A stretch of DNA of 64,000 nt, taken from the NCBI GenBank assembly GCA_034401795.1, contig CM067374.1, forward strand, positions 99,544,860 to 99,608,859. Reading direction: 5' to 3'. Origin of the DNA: Chaetoderma sp. LZ-2023a. Lineage: Eukaryota > Mollusca > Caudofoveata > Chaetodermatida > Chaetodermatidae. The notes beneath the pieces are model-generated. The model saw only the letters and a list, made by a program, of their open reading frames with translations. It searched no databases and was not told where the DNA came from. A program made the translations under genes and the position numbers. How positions within the stretch are numbered: position 1 is the stretch's first letter; every line of letters starts with the position of its first letter. This document shows positions 32,741-43,270 of this stretch, piece after piece.

Positions 32741-34533
32741 CAAGAGGCTCAAGGCACCTGTGTCGCTCACCTGGAGCACTGCGCATTTTTGTCAAAATTG
32801 TTGGTGGGTGGTTTAGGAGTAGTCTTTTAAACGAGTTTGTGGACATTTTTGCAAGTCCAATATGGCTGCCAAACACGCTATATTTTGATTGGTCCACTTC
32901 TGCCATGTTTCTGACATAGCTCCTTCCCTTGAACAAACTTTAATGGCACTCAGTGCCTAAGCATATCTCCCAAATTTCGGCCCAATCCGCTCAGAGGTTC
33001 TGGAGTTGTTTGGCAAAAAATAGGTCATCCAACATTGCCACCAAACCATTTGGCCAATCAAGTTCCCTTGAACAAACTTGGTGCAGCTCTTGCCCTAGAT
33101 GATATTTCATGCGTTTTGAATTGATCCCCCCCAAGTGGTTTTGGAGATTTTTAAAGACATTTCTAAAAATCGACCAAAATTCAAGATGGCGCGAGAATAC
33201 ATTTTAGATTTCCCATTGCTTTAGTTTGGGAGATTTTGGCGGGTAAATGATCCAAGATGGCCGCTAAACTGTTTATCTGACCGTCTTGAAAATGGCAAAT
33301 TTGAAATCACAATACGCAAAAACATACATAAAACCAATTTCGGCCTCAAAATCAATAAAATAAAAAATTCCAATATGCCCGCCAAACATACTATATATGG
33401 ATAGGCCGCTAGCCGCCAGTTTTTTTGATGGATCAACTTCTCTTGAACGAACTTTAATGGCCCTTAGTCCCCAGTCATATATCACAAATTTCCGCCTGAT
33501 CACTTCAGCAGTTCTGGGGAAGAAGTTGTTTTTGTGAAAACGAAGTCATCCAAGATGGCCGCTGAACCATTTGGTCAATGCTGAACCATTTGGTCAATCA
33601 AGTTCCCTTGAACAAACTTGGGTAAGCACCTGCCCTAGATCATATTACATGAGGTCTTAATTGATCCCTCAAACGGTTTTGGAGATGTTTAAAGACAATT
33701 CTAAAAATTGGCCAAAATCCAAGATGGCCACCGGCCAAATTGGCCGATTGGCTTCGTTTGAACAAAATGAAATCTTTATGCCCTAAGGATGGTTCCTGCC
33801 AAATATAATTCAAATCGGCCCAGCAGTTCTCGAGAAGACATTTAAAATTTCCCATTGCTTTAGTATGGGAGCTTTTGGCAGGAAAATAATCCAAGATGGC
33901 TGCCAAACCAACAGTTGTGAAAATTGCAAATTTGAGATAAGAATACCCAAAAACCTATATAAAACCAATTTCGGCCTCAAAATCCATCAAATAAAAAAAA
34001 TCCAATATGGCCGACAAACATGCTATATTTTAATTAGTCCACAGCAGACATGTTTTTTGATGAATCAACTTCTCTTGAATAAATATTAATGGCCCTTAGT
34101 CGCTAATTATATATCTTGGCCTGATCGCTTCAGCGGTTCTGGGGAAGAACTTGTTTTTGTGAAAACTAGGTCATCCAAGATGGCCGTTGAACCCTTGAAC
34201 AAACTTGCTTCAGCTCTTGCCCTAGATCATATTTCGTGAGTTCTGAATCGATCCCTCAAACGGTTTCGGAAAAGATTTTTAAAGACATTTCTAAAGATCA
34301 GCTGAAATCCAAGATGGTCGCCAGCCGAATTGGCCGATCGGGTTCCTTTGAGCAAACTTGAATCGCTATGCCTTAGGGATGCTTCATGGCAAATATAATT
34401 GAAATCGGCCCATCAGTTCTTGAGAAGAAGTCGTTTAAAGTAAAAGCTGACGGACGGATGGACGACGGATGGACACACGACGGACGGTCACCACGACATA
34501 AGCTCACTTGGCCTTTCAGGACATGTGAGCTAA
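32741..34533 (+). mobile_element. Pearl/Helentron-like element, about 560-bp core x3 (family G)
   Basis: It starts AAGAGGCTCAAGGCACCTGT followed by GTCGCTCACCTGG. TTCCCTTGAACAAACTT recurs at about 33062, 33601 and 34194, and GCCCTAGAT.ATATTTC at 33091, 33632 and 34219. Near the end are GACGGACGGATGGACGACGG and a hairpin made of CTCACTTGGCC..GACATGTGAG, followed by CTAAAAA. A terminal hairpin with an adjacent CTAA suits Helitron/Helentron ends. It carries many ATTGGCC and AAGATGGC motifs. Minus-strand ORFs to 88 codons are repeat artefacts. Confidence 0.7.
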
Positions 34534-35592
34534 AAATTCAATATGGCCACCAAATGCTAAATTTTGATTGGCCAATGACAGCCATGTTTTATCATGGATC
34601 AAGTTCTCTTGAACAAACTTTAATCATCCTTAGATATCAATGAAATGCGCAGCAGTTTCTGAGATGTCATTTTTGAGAATAAGATGGCCATGGAAAGATA
34701 GTTCTGGAGACTATCACCACAGGGTTCATCCTCCCAACCTTCGGTGAAATCCACCAGGTGGTTCTTGAGAAGAAGTCATTTAAAGCCATTCCCATTCATT
34801 TCCAAAATAATTTTTGGAAGTTAATATGAAAATCCAAGAAGGCCGCTGGGAAAATCAGACATTCAAAATACTAAGTGGTAGTGTCATGGGGTACTTCAGC
34901 CCAAATTTGGTTAAAATTGAGCCACTGATTAAGGATGCGTAGTGTTTTAAAGAATTCAATGACAATCTTCAAAAACAGATTTTCAGCCAAAAATTTATTT
35001 TAAAATCTAAATTCTGAATAGAAGTTCTGGAGTGTACCACAACAGGGACCAGACACATTTGTTCGAAATAATTCGAGCATAATAGAATCCTTCCAACCAA
35101 ATTTGTTAGAAATCCATCAAGTGGCTAAAGAAGAGATGTATTTTGACAATTTCTGGTAAATTTTTCCTAAAATCTCAGATTTTCATCAAATTCGAATCAT
35201 AGAGGACCAATTTATACAAACATGGCTCACCCAAATGCCGGAAGCGTGGAATAAATAAATCTTGAATCTTGAATCACCCAAAAATGTACCAATCAAAATT
35301 CTGAATATAGATGCTCTGGAGCCTGGCAGAATATGGTCCTTCTAGTCATATTTGCTTGAAATCTGTCACGTGGCTAAGGAGATGTAGTTTGATCATTTCC
35401 AGTAGACTTTCGCACCAAAAATTACCAATCAAAACTCTGAAGAAATTTTCTCGAGACCACTGTCATAGGATCCTTCTAGGCAAATTTGGTCATACTGCTA
35501 ATGAGGAGACACGATTTGATGGATGAGCAGATGGATGGATGGACGACAGCATAGCATAAGTTCACTCGTACCTTCAGACCAGGCTAACTAAA
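34534..35592 (+). mobile_element. Second family-G relative in tandem
   Basis: It begins where the first element ends (TTCAATATGGCCACC) and has its own end: GGATGGATGGACGACAGC, CATAAGTTCACTCG, CAGACCAGGCTAACTAAAA. The core is diverged, with repeats of TTCTGGAG and TCCTTCTAG.CA(A/T)ATTTG. Confidence 0.6.
35236..35273 (+). mobile_element. 38-bp LINE/SINE tail insertion
   Basis: TGCCGGAAGCGTGG, then AATAAATAAATCTTGAATC. It is flanked exactly by TCACCCAAA (35227-35235 and 35274-35282), so it is a severely 5'-truncated retroposon with a TTGAATC-repeat tail. Confidence 0.75.
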
Positions 35593-35624
35593 ATTGATGA
35601 TCTGATTTGACTCAACAAGGGATC

Positions 35625-35862
35625 TTAATCCTTTAACACTCATATCAGCCAAAAACGGCTTCTGCACAGGTCTTGAAAAATGTCTATTTGCAGACCAAGA
35701 AGCCTATTTTTGAAAATTTACCACTGGAATAACTGGCTCGATAACCGAGCCAGTCAATCCAGTGGCAAATTTTCAAAAATAGGCTTCCCTTGGTCTGCAA
35801 ATGGACATTTTCTATGAGAAAATTGAAATTTTCTTCAACAAATTTGAGGGATAAACGGTTAA
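35625..35862 (+). mobile_element. HpA MITE, full A1 copy
   Basis: TTAATCCTTTAACACTCATA to GAGGGATAAACGGTTAA, 238 bp. Palindrome GGCTCGATAACCGAGCC perfect. Confidence 0.9.
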
Positions 35863-35869
35863 GCGCAAA

Positions 35870-36684
35870 GAGGATTTCCAAATGTTAGCTGTGATCTGCA
35901 TCATGGGTCTGCATGTGGATGGGGCGACAATACAACGTAATCCCAGTTGAAGTCTTGTGTATTAAATGTGACATTAACCCATGAAGGCTGTTAGATGACT
36001 ATGAATGGATGGACGCAGGATAGGGCATAAGCCCTGTAGATGTGCTGTGTGGTGTGGATGTATGGGTGGAGTAGAATATAAAATGTCTGGGAAAAATAGT
36101 AATATTCATGTGACCAGGAAATCCTTTATAAAGGTTGATAATGCACTCAAAATATATCCAGACAGGGCTCGTTTTTCTAAGTCAGTAACAAAATACTCCT
36201 GACAACCTTTCATTCATTGGTGTAAATACTATTATTCTAATTTGTACAGTATACTGCGTAAACCATGAATAATCTTTTTGAAACCAATATGACTGTGTGT
36301 CATACGGTAATGATTTTCAGTCAAATTGATTCAAAATATTCAGTTGATTTCATCGCTTAGCAATACAGTTTCCTGAAAAATTAGGAAGTATAAAATGGTT
36401 AAAATAATCTAATAATCTGTTTAAGGATTCTATTCAGACAGGTGTGATAAGGTAAACTCAGGAGCCGCTTGACCTGTGCCACTGAGATCCCACACCTGAA
36501 CAGGTAAACTCATCAAACACACACTTCAAAGGGATTATAATACCATCATGGCTTACTAGTGCATATCTCTTAAAGGGAAAGTCATGTTTTTTCTGATATT
36601 ATAATGCTGTCTGTGCTGTGTTTATTTCACCAGAAATAAACCTATGTTAAAAAGCACAAAAGCACTGGCACTCAATCTTGCTCT
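35870..36684. other. No gene; degenerate PalB near 36266-36345
   Basis: GAATAATCTTTTTGAAAC and TTGATTCAAAATATTCAG weakly pair. ACAGGTGTGATAAGG and CACACCTGAACAGG (36440-36510) form another small inverted pair. No coding signal. Confidence 0.4.
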
Positions 36685-36914
36685 TTAACTCTCGAATTTG
36701 TTCAAAAAAATTTTCTCAGAGAAAATGTCTGTTTGCTGACCAAGAGAACACTATTTCTTTTGAAAATTTACCACTGAAATGACTGGCTCAGTTACTGAGC
36801 CAGTCATTCTAGCTGTAAATTTTCAAAAATGGTCTTCTCTTGATCCGCAAATGGACATTTCTCAAGACCACAAGCAGAAGACATTTTTGGGTGATATGAG
36901 TGTTAAAAGTTTAA
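36685..36914 (-). mobile_element. HpA MITE, A1
   Basis: TTAACTCTCGAATTTGTTCA to TGTTAAAAGTTTAA, 230 bp. Palindrome GGCTCAGTTACTGAGCC. Confidence 0.8.
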
Positions 36915-36970
36915 CACATCAGGTGAATCAATTATTCTCTGTAGATATCACAACTTCTCCACCGCATATC

Positions 36971-37098
36971 TGTCCATGCATGCATCCATCCATCCATCTA
37001 TTCATTCATGAATTTCTGACTCAATCCATCCATCTTCCTACATCCCACCCATACATCCATCCATCCACCCACCCACAACCATCCATCCACCCACCCAT
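36971..37098. repeat. (CATC)n microsatellite
   Basis: CCATCCATCCATCTATTCATTCATG and CATCCATCCACCCACCC runs. It is followed at 37103 by the GCAATGTCTTCCAATCAAAT arm seen at 440 and 47460. Confidence 0.85.
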
Positions 37099-37109
37099 CG
37101 GCAATGTCT

Positions 37110-37653
37110 TCCAATCAAATTAAGTTCAAAATATTCACCAGTATGTTTTATTTTGTTTAGGAAACCTGTTAATTCATTTCAGAGCTGTACCGTTTAAATA
37201 AGAACACATGAGATGAAAAGTGACTGAAGCAAAACATTAATGAAATCCATATGACAGTGGGCCTTTAACAAATTAAAAACCTATGCTAATTGTATGACTC
37301 TATATCTCAACCTTTACTTAATGGTCAAATTCTGACCCTCTCTGACCACTGCCCAGGTATGTCCACATATCATTATTCTCAGCATTAGCATGGCTAATCC
37401 TCCTATCAAATATCAAACACTCAGATTTTGACTTCATTATGATTATTAGTCTAAGCACGAAACCTTGTAAGTCAGAATTGCACATATCTTAATTTCATGG
37501 ACTTTGCATACGAAATAAGCCAAATGTTTTGAAGATAATTTGACTGACTGCTGCTGCAACAACTTTTAGTTAAGTTGTCACATCAAAATAGTATGCATTA
37601 TGTAAAACATGGACTGCTACATATTAGCCTTGTCATGTATGGTATGAAATGTG
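37110..37653. other. No gene; PalB remnants only
   Basis: ATCAAATTAAGTTCAAAATA (37114-37133) and TTTTGAAGATAATTTGACTG (about 37529-37548) are isolated PalB arms. Confidence 0.4.
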
Positions 37654-37891
37654 TTAATCCATTAATTACCAAAATTCATTTAAGATTTAAATTTTCTCAT
37701 GGAAAATGTCTGTTTGAAGAACAAGAAAAGAATATTTTTGACAATTTATTACTGGAATGACTTGCTCGGTTATTGAGCCAAACATTCCAGGGGTAAATTT
37801 CCAAATATATTCTTCTCTTGGTCTGCAAATTGATATTTTTGATGACAACCACAAAAGGCATTTTTGGACAGCTTGATTGTTAATGGGCTAA
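37654..37891 (-). mobile_element. HpA MITE, full
   Basis: TTAATCCATTAATTACCAAA to TTAATGGGCTAA, 238 bp. Palindrome TGCTCGGTTATTGAGCC. Confidence 0.75.
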
Positions 37892-37940
37892 TGATAAGAA
37901 GCCCTGACTTTAGACATGATTTGTGACCTTAAAAGCTAAC

Positions 37941-38178
37941 TTAACCCTTTATCCCTCGAATTTGTTCAAGAAAATTTCAGTTTTCTCATAGAAAATGTAC
38001 ATTTGCAGACCAAGAGAAGACTATTTTTGAAAATTTACCATTGCAATGACTGACTCGGTTATCGAGCCAGTCATTCGTAGTAAATTTTCAAAAATAGTAT
38101 TTTCTTGGTCTGCAAATGAGCATTTCTCAAGATCACTGCAGAAGCCATATTTGGCTGATATGAGTATTAAATGGGTAA
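37941..38178 (-). mobile_element. HpA MITE, full A1
   Basis: TTAACCCTTTATCCCTCGAA to TTAAATGGGTAA, 238 bp. R arm CTCAAGATCACTGCAGAAG. Confidence 0.85.
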
Positions 38179-38179
38179 A

Positions 38180-38483
38180 CTTGAAAGGAATGTGCTACCT
38201 TACATTTCACTGCAAAGTCCAATTTTCCAAAATACACATGAAAGATCGCTCATTAACTTTTTATATGGGTATGTACTATAGGGGGTGGGTGTGTGTGGTA
38301 CTATGTAGCCTGCATTGTAGTGATCCAACACAATTTTTGCTTATTAGGATAGGGTGGACTGAGTGATGGAGGTGTAGGTGGCATGGGGGTGGGGCTGAGT
38401 GATGGTGCGGTGAGGGGGTGGCTGAGTGATGGTGGGGTTCGGGTTAGGGGCTGAGTGATTGTTGGGTTCATATCGATCAGAGT
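38180..38483. other. GT/GGTG-rich tract, no gene
   Basis: About 38345-38465 is a degenerate repeat of TGAGTGATGG(T/A)GG with G-rich spacers, roughly five units. Confidence 0.5.
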
Positions 38484-38730
38484 GTTCACTAATCCTGTAA
38501 TCCTCAAATTTTTGAGGAAAATTCTAATCTACTCATAGAAATATCCATTTGTAAGCCAAGCGAAGATAATTTTTAAAAACTTTACAATGGAATGACTGTC
38601 TCGATAACTGAGTCGGTCATTCCAGCGTTAAATTTAAAAAAAAAATCTTCGCTTGACTTACAAATGGATATTTCTATGAGTAAATTAGAATTTTCCCCAA
38701 AACAATTTGAGGATTAGAGGATTAGTGAAC
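38484..38730. mobile_element. HpA variant with two L arms: 247-bp near-perfect hairpin
   Basis: GTTCACTAATCCTGTAATCC at the left pairs with GGATTAGAGGATTAGTGAAC at the right, and pairing continues through CTCATAG, CCATTTGTAAG, AGCGAAGAT and ACAATGGAATGAC to the loop TCGATAACTGAGTCGG. Other copies have one R and one L arm; this one has L arms on both sides. Its tips are CTAATCC rather than TTAACCC. Confidence 0.8.
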
Positions 38731-38735
38731 AATCC

Positions 38736-38820
38736 GAGTCTTCTCTTGGTCTGCAAATTTACATTGTTCAGTACCAATGCAGCATCCATTTTTAGCCCGA
38801 CTTGACTGTTAGAGGGTTAA
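38736..38820 (-). mobile_element. HpA right-half fragment
   Basis: GTCTTCTCTTGGTCTGC, then an R arm ending TTAGAGGGTTAA. Confidence 0.65.
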
Positions 38821-38989
38821 GTAGGATTACTGTAAAAAACACACACACAGAACAGCAAAAAACATGTGGTAAATTTATCAGACAGTGCCAGGAATATTAA
38901 CTAATACTAAGATACATTAGCTGAAAACATATACTTTGCAGAATTTCCCATAAGAGAACTTTTACCAGATTTACAGCTTATAAATACAA

Positions 38990-39060
38990 GGCACACTTGT
39001 AACTCTGAAAAACAATGTTGCTGAAAGTAGTTGGTGTTAGAAATAGCAACAGCTTCTATG
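38990..39060. repeat. Type I palindrome fragment
   Basis: AAACAATGTTGCTGAAAGTAG and AGCAACAGCTTC resemble the 13697-13789 arms. Confidence 0.4.
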
Positions 39061-39149
39061 ATGTTCATAATCTACATAATAAATGAACCATCAGTAATAT
39101 CACATTCTGAGAACTTGACAGAATGTATAACTGAGAAGCAATTGTGTTC

Positions 39150-39380
39150 TTAACCCATTAGCACTCAACCTGACCAAAACAGCTTATGCAGTGGTCTTGA
39201 GAAGTGTCCATTGGCAGGCCAAGAAAAGGTTATTATTTGAAAATTTACAACTGAAATGACTGGCTCGATTATCGAGCCAGTCATTTCAGTTGTAAATTTT
39301 CAAATAACAACCTTTTCTTGGTCAATAGATTGACCATTGCAAAGGTCGGTGTTTGGCTGTCTTCACTATTAATGGGTTAA
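39150..39380 (+). mobile_element. HpA MITE with perfect inner hairpin
   Basis: TTAACCCATTAGCACTCAAC to TATTAATGGGTTAA, 231 bp. From AAAAGGTTATTATTTG to its complement the inner hairpin is essentially perfect (GGCTCGATTATCGAGCC loop). Confidence 0.85.
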
Positions 39381-39382
39381 TA

Positions 39383-39602
39383 ATAACCCTTTGTTTCTCA
39401 TATCAGCCAAAAACGGCTTCTGCTGTGATCTTGAGAAATGTCAATTTGCAGCAACAAAGAGAACTCTTTTTTAAAATTTACCACTGGAATTCAGTTATTC
39501 CAGTCATAAATTTTCAAATAATAACCTTTTCTCGGTCAACAAATTGACATATTATAAGAAAAAATTGAAACTCAAACATATTTAGATGGGCTAAAGCGTT
39601 AA
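39383..39602 (+). mobile_element. HpA MITE adjoining the previous copy
   Basis: ATAACCCTTTGTTTCTCATA to CTAAAGCGTTAA. The loop is deleted (CCACTGGAATTCAGTTATTCC). The inner right arm (AATAATAACCTTTTCTCGG) matches the neighbour's unusual arm, so the pair may share a local origin. Confidence 0.75.
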
Positions 39603-39634
39603 CATCAAGACTACTCCAGTCTTACTGTTCAGTA

Positions 39635-39880
39635 ATTGCCTCAAGGGAGATAACTCCCAATAGATATTCACCATCATAAAACAGATTGTATGAGGAGGGC
39701 CAGTGAGGCTTATCAGTCTTCTCGGATGGGACTTTAAACTGAGGTCCCGTCACACAGTGCCCATCACTGTGTGAACGTGAGCTAGGGTTAGGTAGGCAAG
39801 AAATTTCGGCATAGTCAAAGTAAACCGGATGCTGAATGGATCCCTCCTCGGATGGAACCACGCAACATACGGATTACAAA
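39635..39880. repeat. SINE/LINE-tail-like repeat
   Basis: GGGAGATAACTCCC (palindromic, 39645-39658) and GATGGGACTTTAAACTGAGG (39725-39744), which I recall from 3' parts of invertebrate and fish SINEs and LINEs. Boundaries are not resolved. Confidence 0.4.
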
Positions 39881-40230
39881 ACCAAAACCAAATTGCTAGA
39901 ATTAGAATCTTTCGGAATTTTCGAGGGGACTATGGAGGGATGTAACCCGGATGACTGACCTAACCAATCAAAATCAAACAAGTGCGCGCTGGTGCCTGCT
40001 CGGATGATGGCCAGAAGACCAAATGGGTCCCAGGACCCAAAAGACCCCACACCCCAACCTCCCCACTCCCCCCAAAGGGGCCGGGAGGTCTCTGACCTAA
40101 AGCCCCCCCTTGGGTGCATCAGGTCATAAGACCGTACGCACCTCCCTCGACCCAACACCTACCCCATCCCTTACCCACCCCTGTTAGGTCCAGGTTAGGC
40201 CATCCCCATTACACACGCCCAAGCATGAGG
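39881..40230. other. C-rich unassigned stretch
   Basis: Long C-rich blocks (CCCCCAAAGGGGCCGGGAGG near 40071). A 94-codon minus frame (39874-40158) is Gly/Arg-rich and has no recognised domain. Confidence 0.4.
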
Positions 40231-40290
40231 AGCAACAAAAAAAGCCATGGAAAAGAACAGCAACATGAGACAAAATCGAGAGACAACGAT

Positions 40291-40330
40291 CAACACACAC
40301 ACACACACAGAGAGAGACACAAGCTAATGC
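40291..40330. repeat. (CA)n(GA)n microsatellite
   Basis: ACACACACACACACAGAGAG. A shorter CA run recurs at 40441-40453. Confidence 0.85.
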
Positions 40331-40379
40331 ACAAACCGACTTCACAAGAATTCACAAGAATTCAACAGAAACCATAAAG

Positions 40380-40897
40380 GCCAGGCGTGAGTCTAGACCC
40401 TAGCATTGGGAACTAGCATATAAACGCCTCAAATATTACAACACACACACACAGGGCCAGTGAGGAATAAAAATAGACAAATATCTCAAACTTGATCTAC
40501 AGGTGTAGAGTGCCTGACAGGGGATCCAATTAGCACACCTTCACGGCAGAACATAAAACACCTGATGTGGTAATGATCAGATAATTTTTAAATACACTAA
40601 ATAACTTTTATTGTTAATTCTGTGATTTGGAACAGATTTTCAAAATAAAACAATTACGGAATGCTACTATCATCAAATTCAGATGTTTTTCCAGAAGAAA
40701 GTGTGCCTGCGTGAATACATGCTGTAGGTTCTTTGGTCTTATCTGTCAAAGCAAATGAGGAGAACAGTTAGATTCCAGATTTTATCTTTAACTCATATAA
40801 GATTCTCTGCCCTGCTTCATAAAAATATTTATTCTTTTCTTTGAAGTTCCTGCTTTCTTACCTCAAGACAAACATCTGGTCATTAGAACTTCCATGC
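40380..40897. other. No gene recognised
   Basis: AT-rich unassigned sequence. Confidence 0.4.
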
Positions 40898-41135
40898 TTA
40901 ACACGTTAAACCTCGAATTTGTTGAAGAAAATTTCAATCTTCTCATAGAAAATGTCCATTTGCAGACCAAGAAGACTATTTTTGAAAATTTACCACTGGA
41001 ATGACTGGCTCGATTATCGAGCCAGTCATTGCAATGGTAAATTTTCAAAAATAGTTTTCTCTTGGTCTGCAAATGGACATTTCTCAAGATGACTGCAGAA
41101 GACGTTTTTGACTGATATGAGTGTTAAAGGGCTAA
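40898..41135 (-). mobile_element. HpA MITE, full A1
   Basis: TTAACACGTTAAACCTCGAA to TTAAAGGGCTAA, 238 bp. Palindrome GGCTCGATTATCGAGCC perfect. Confidence 0.9.
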
Positions 41136-41198
41136 CCAGAATCCAGTCAATCCACCATGTAAAAACGTGCATTATTCCCCACCTCTCTACCTGTGCTA

Positions 41199-41243
41199 CA
41201 GGTGTTTATTTTGAAAATGGTGCTTCTGATAGCTGTTGCTGTT
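41199..41243. repeat. Type I palindrome, left arm (split)
   Basis: CAGGTGTTTATTTTGAAAAT through AGCTGTTGCTG, ending exactly at an HpA TTAA. Confidence 0.65.
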
Positions 41244-41479
41244 TTAACCATCTAACACTTGAGCCAGCCCAAAAAGGTCTCCACAGTGGTCTTGAGCGAT
41301 GCAAATTTGTAGACCAAGAGAAAACTATTTTCAAAATTTTACCACTGGAATGACTGCCTCGGTAACCGAGCCAGTAATTCCTGTGATAAATTTTCAAAAA
41401 TAATCTCTCTTAGTCTGCAAATTTACATTTTCTACGAGAATATTTGAAACTTTCTCGAATAAATTTGAGGATCAGTTAA
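41244..41479 (+). mobile_element. HpA MITE inserted in a type I palindrome
   Basis: TTAACCATCTAACACTTGAG to GATCAGTTAA, 236 bp. The host arms lie at 41199-41243 and 41480-41525. Confidence 0.8.
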
Positions 41480-41525
41480 ACACCAGCTCAGTTTTCAACA
41501 ACATCATCATCAAAATGAACACAAG
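41480..41525. repeat. Type I palindrome, right arm
   Basis: CAGTTTTCAACAACATCATC then CAAAATGAACACAAG, the complement of the arm at 41199. Confidence 0.6.
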
Positions 41526-41527
41526 TA

Positions 41528-41702
41528 TTAAACCCTTAACCCTTAAAGCCGCTCACAAACATTTTAATTTCCTCATGGAAAATGTCAATTTGCAGACCTG
41601 AGTGATACATTTTTAGAAAATAGTCTTCCTATGGTCGGCAAATTGACATTTCTCAAGACCACTACAGGTGTTTTTTTGTTGGCTTAATTGTTCACGGGTT
41701 AA
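41528..41702 (-). mobile_element. HpA MITE, centre deleted
   Basis: TTAAACCCTTAACCCTTAAA to TTCACGGGTTAA, 175 bp. The palindrome is missing. Confidence 0.7.
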
Positions 41703-42011
41703 AACCTTTGAACACAGTCACTTCAGCACAAATAGTTGGTTCAGCACATGAAGGGTTAAGACCATCACTGGCCTATCATAGTAGTATGTAAATCACCATA
41801 GCTTATTACAGTCAATGTACACAAATTAGCTCGTTAGTACCCTTGAGTAAGTTTGACTGTTTTTAAATTGCCAGCATAAAGCAGTACAATTTTCAATAGC
41901 AGGTCTCAGAAGTAACAGTAATTAGGTAATTTGCATTTAGTACATGTCAATATAGCTATATTCTGATGTTTTACAAATTTAATGTTGCTGGATAGGCTAA
42001 TGTCATGTCTG

Positions 42012-42240
42012 CATGCATCAAATTAAGGCATGTTTCACCCCTTACATGCACACATGGAACACAATCATACATGCACACACCTATGCACACGCACACGCAC
42101 ACACACATGCACGATGCATGCACACAGGGATGCATGAGCGTGCACACACACACACACACACACACACGCATGCTCACTTGCTCACACGCATGCACGCGCG
42201 CACGCCCACACACACGCACATACATGTACATATACACACA
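42012..42240. repeat. (CA)n/GCATGCACAC microsatellite
   Basis: ACACACACACACACACACAC at about 42145-42166 within ACACGCATGC-type repeats. The 131-codon His/Thr-rich frame over it is low complexity. Confidence 0.9.
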
Positions 42241-42429
42241 AAACTCAGTTTGGCCTATAAATCGCAAACTAGTTATACAAACACAGATAGATGACAAACA
42301 CGGATATATTTTTCAGGAGAAAATGGGCAAAGACCAGAACACGGAGCAGTCAACATTTTTTCGGATTTTACAGATTTTTACTATCATGACCAGTCGTTGA
42401 GTCCTATTTTATGGTCACACACTTTCCTT

Positions 42430-42690
42430 ATCCAGATGATGGGCAACGTCTGGAAATCCCCTTTCGCAGTAAGATGCTTAATGCTCTGTTAAAGTTTTGA
42501 GCCAAATCGGATTAATAGTTTTTGAGATTCATCTCCGGAACACACAAACAGACAAACAGAGCTGGATAAAAGACTCTCTTCCCATAACAGGGTGAGGTTG
42601 TGGTGGTTTGAGATTCAAACGAGACAGACAGACAGACGGAGCTGGATACAAGACACTCTTCCCCAAACAGGGTGAGGTTAATAATTTCAG
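42430..42690 (+). mobile_element. Pearl-like relic with duplicated end
   Basis: AAAGTTTTGAGCCAAATCGG resembles a pearl-type core. It is followed by CACAAACAGACAAACAGAGC and CTCTTCCCATAACAGGGTGAGG. A second end (GACAGACAGACAGACGGAGC, then CCCAAACAGGGTGAGG) follows about 75 bp later. Confidence 0.5.
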
Positions 42691-42697
42691 AGCCAAT

Positions 42698-42936
42698 TTA
42701 ACCCTTAAACCCTCAAATTTGTTCACCAAAATTTAAATTTTCTCATAGAAAATGTCCATTTGCAGACCAAGAGAAGACTATTTTTGAAAATTTAAGACTG
42801 GAATGATTGGCTCGGTTATTTAGCCAGTCATTCCAGTGGTAAAATTTCAAGAATAGTCTTCTCTTGGTCTGCAAATGGACATTTCTCAAGACCACTGCAG
42901 AAGCCATTTTGGCTGATATGATTGTTAAATGGTTAA
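42698..42936 (-). mobile_element. HpA MITE, reference A1 copy
   Basis: 239 bp including TTAA at each end. Left to right: TTAACCCTTAAACCCTCAAA; L arm (TTTGTTCACC, TTTTCTCATAG); AAATGTCCATTTGCAGACC; AAGAGAAGACTATTTTTG; AAAATTTAAGACTGGAATG; loop GGCTCGGTTATTTAGCC; then the mirror inner arm to GGTCTGCAAATGGAC; R arm (TCTCAAGACCACTGCAGAAG); TTAAATGGTTAA. There is no coding capacity. The CCCTT tip and TTAA target fit a non-autonomous piggyBac-like element; Kolobok elements also use TTAA. Confidence 0.9.
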
Positions 42937-43037
42937 CGTTCATATCATAACCTCCAGAAAGGTAGATGTTATCTGACGGAAGCAGCAAATAACATAATAG
43001 GTGAAACATTAGAAGAAGTGGACTACATCTGTACCAA

Positions 43038-43270
43038 TTAACCATTACTCCCCACATTTGGTAAAGAAAATCTAAATCTATGCTTGGTAAATGTCCATTT
43101 GCAGGTGAAGCGAAGACTATACCACTGGAATGACTGGCTCGATTATTGAGCCAGTCATTCCAGTGGTAAAGTTAAAAAAATTATGTCTTCTATTCACCTG
43201 CAAATAGACATTCATCAAGACCACTGCAGAGGCTGGTCTTGGCTGACTGGCGTCACCATGAAAGGGTTAA
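43038..43270 (-). mobile_element. HpA MITE, full
   Basis: TTAACCATTACTCCCCAC to CATGAAAGGGTTAA, 233 bp. Palindrome ACCACTGGAATGACTGGCTC perfect against its partner. Confidence 0.85.

Noticed and set aside
32600..34643. ORFs of 70-88 codons in the 32.6-34.6 kb region
   Set aside because: They recur in homologous positions of the roughly 560-bp repeat units and contain no known domain.
42005..42400. 131-codon His/Thr-rich ORF
   Set aside because: Translation of a CA/GCATGCAC microsatellite.
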